Below, in pieces: positions 6,488-6,913 of a DNA stretch of 6,913 nucleotides (within the stretch, counting starts at the first letter, position 1; every line of letters starts with the position of its first letter). Under the pieces are notes generated by a model that searched no databases, was not told the DNA's origin, and worked only from the letters and a program-made list of their open reading frames with translations. The DNA is from JBDREF01 sp043820045. GTDB lineage: Bacteria > Planctomycetota > Phycisphaerae > Sedimentisphaerales > Anaerobacaceae. The DNA lies in contig JBDREF010000312.1 of the NCBI GenBank assembly GCA_043820045.1, positions 1-6,913 on the forward strand. Direction: 5' to 3'. A program made the position numbers and the translations under genes.

Positions 6488-6913
6488 TTAATACCCAAGC
6501 CTGCCCCAGGTGGCCTTTTGCAGCCTTTGCAGGTCGTACAGGCCGTCCTCGGTCTGCGGTTCGTAGTCGTTCCATCCTTCCAGCAATTCCGCGAACAGAC
6601 TACGCATAGGAAACAGTTCACGAGGCATTTGCACTGTCTCGCGGCCCTTCCATTTCCAGTATTCGGTGTGTCCATCGGCCATCGAGAGGGTAGTACCGTC
6701 GCCGTGGCGTACAGGGGGTGGACTGTGAAACTGCCACCGAGGATAAAGATAATGAACATAGAAATCGTCGCTGACCGGCGTTTGGCCGGTATCGATAAAG
6801 ACCGCGCGATAGGCCGCACCGGGGCTGACGATATCAGTCAGTTTGGTCAGTTTCAGCACGGTAGGTCCTACGCGTTTGCCGGACTCAGTCAGGTCCCAGC
6901 CGCCGGTGTCCTC
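6488..6913 (-). CDS. H-X9-DG pilin-like protein, C-terminal part (5' end outside window)
   Basis: The frame is open from the right edge to TAA, giving the last 141 residues. H70 and D80-G81 (counted from the edge; 6671-6706) form the H-X9-DG motif within RHGDGTTLSMADGHTEYWKW. This is the C-terminal signature of a large planctomycete/Lentisphaerae family whose N-terminus is normally a type IV prepilin/type II secretion pseudopilin signal and hydrophobic helix. That N-terminus is not in the window, so the prepilin part is expected, not seen. The tail YEPQTEDGLYDLQRLQKATW is rich in acidic and aromatic residues, as in the Phycisphaerae members I remember. A GTG at 6859 is a possible internal start but the upstream sequence is coherent protein, so the gene surely continues. 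The exact role is unknown; these paralogues are thought to be cell-surface or secretion-related. Confidence 0.88.
   Translation of the reverse strand, partial: EDTGGWDLTESGKRVGPTVLKLTKLTDIVSPGAAYRAVFIDTGQTPVSDDFYVHYLYPRWQFHSPPPVRHGDGTTLSMADGHTEYWKWKGRETVQMPRELFPMRSLFAELLEGWNDYEPQTEDGLYDLQRLQKATWGRLGY

Noticed and set aside
5872..6609. 245-codon plus-strand frame
   Set aside because: It runs antisense through the hydrolase, rpmH, its promoter and the pilin-like gene; its sequence has no recognisable domain.
6403..6819. 138-codon minus-strand frame with a hydrophobic stretch (SMFIIFILGGSF)
   Set aside because: Overlaps the H-X9-DG gene in another frame; the hydrophobic stretch is a by-product of that coding sequence.
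1..6913. CRISPR array, insertion sequence, defence island, tRNA or rRNA
   Set aside because: No regularly spaced repeats, transposase-like protein, terminal inverted repeats or recognisable structural RNA were found; coding density by housekeeping-type genes is high.

Overview
The window looks like chromosomal DNA from a planctomycete, most likely a member of the Phycisphaerae. Three things suggest this. The gene at the right edge carries the H-X9-DG motif of the very numerous planctomycete/Lentisphaerae pilin-like proteins, followed by an EYWKWKGRET-type tail. The secreted SGNH hydrolase has the block I form GSSSIR. The SMC hinge has an unusual glycine motif. The lineage call rests on remembered family features, not on a search. 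All genes lie on the minus strand, so transcription runs from right to left.

In transcription order: (1) the 3' part of an H-X9-DG pilin-like gene (6913 to 6488, 5' end outside the window); (2) a 160-bp gap with a weak hairpin and a promoter with a perfect TATAAT; (3) rpmH, ribosomal protein L34 (6327 to 6184); (4) a 43-bp gap holding a possible 6-codon upstream ORF; (5) an exported SGNH/GDSL hydrolase (6140 to 5445); (6) a 138-bp gap with a good sigma70-type promoter; (7) a FlgI-like exported protein whose FlgI fold seems to be interrupted by HEAT-like repeats (5306 to 3681); (8) a 96-bp gap with a promoter and two inverted repeats; (9) smc, which is open for 1194 codons and runs off the left edge just after its C-terminal ATPase motifs (3584 to <1).

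The genes do not form an obvious pathway: they comprise a ribosomal protein, an envelope hydrolase, a FlgI-derived envelope protein and the chromosome-organising SMC ATPase. Promoter-like sequences before rpmH, the flgI-like gene and smc suggest three short transcription units, with rpmH and the hydrolase probably sharing one. I see no CRISPR array, insertion sequence, tRNA, rRNA or defence cassette. The most notable items are the FlgI/HEAT architecture, the palindromes around the smc promoter, and rpmH followed by an esterase gene instead of rnpA.
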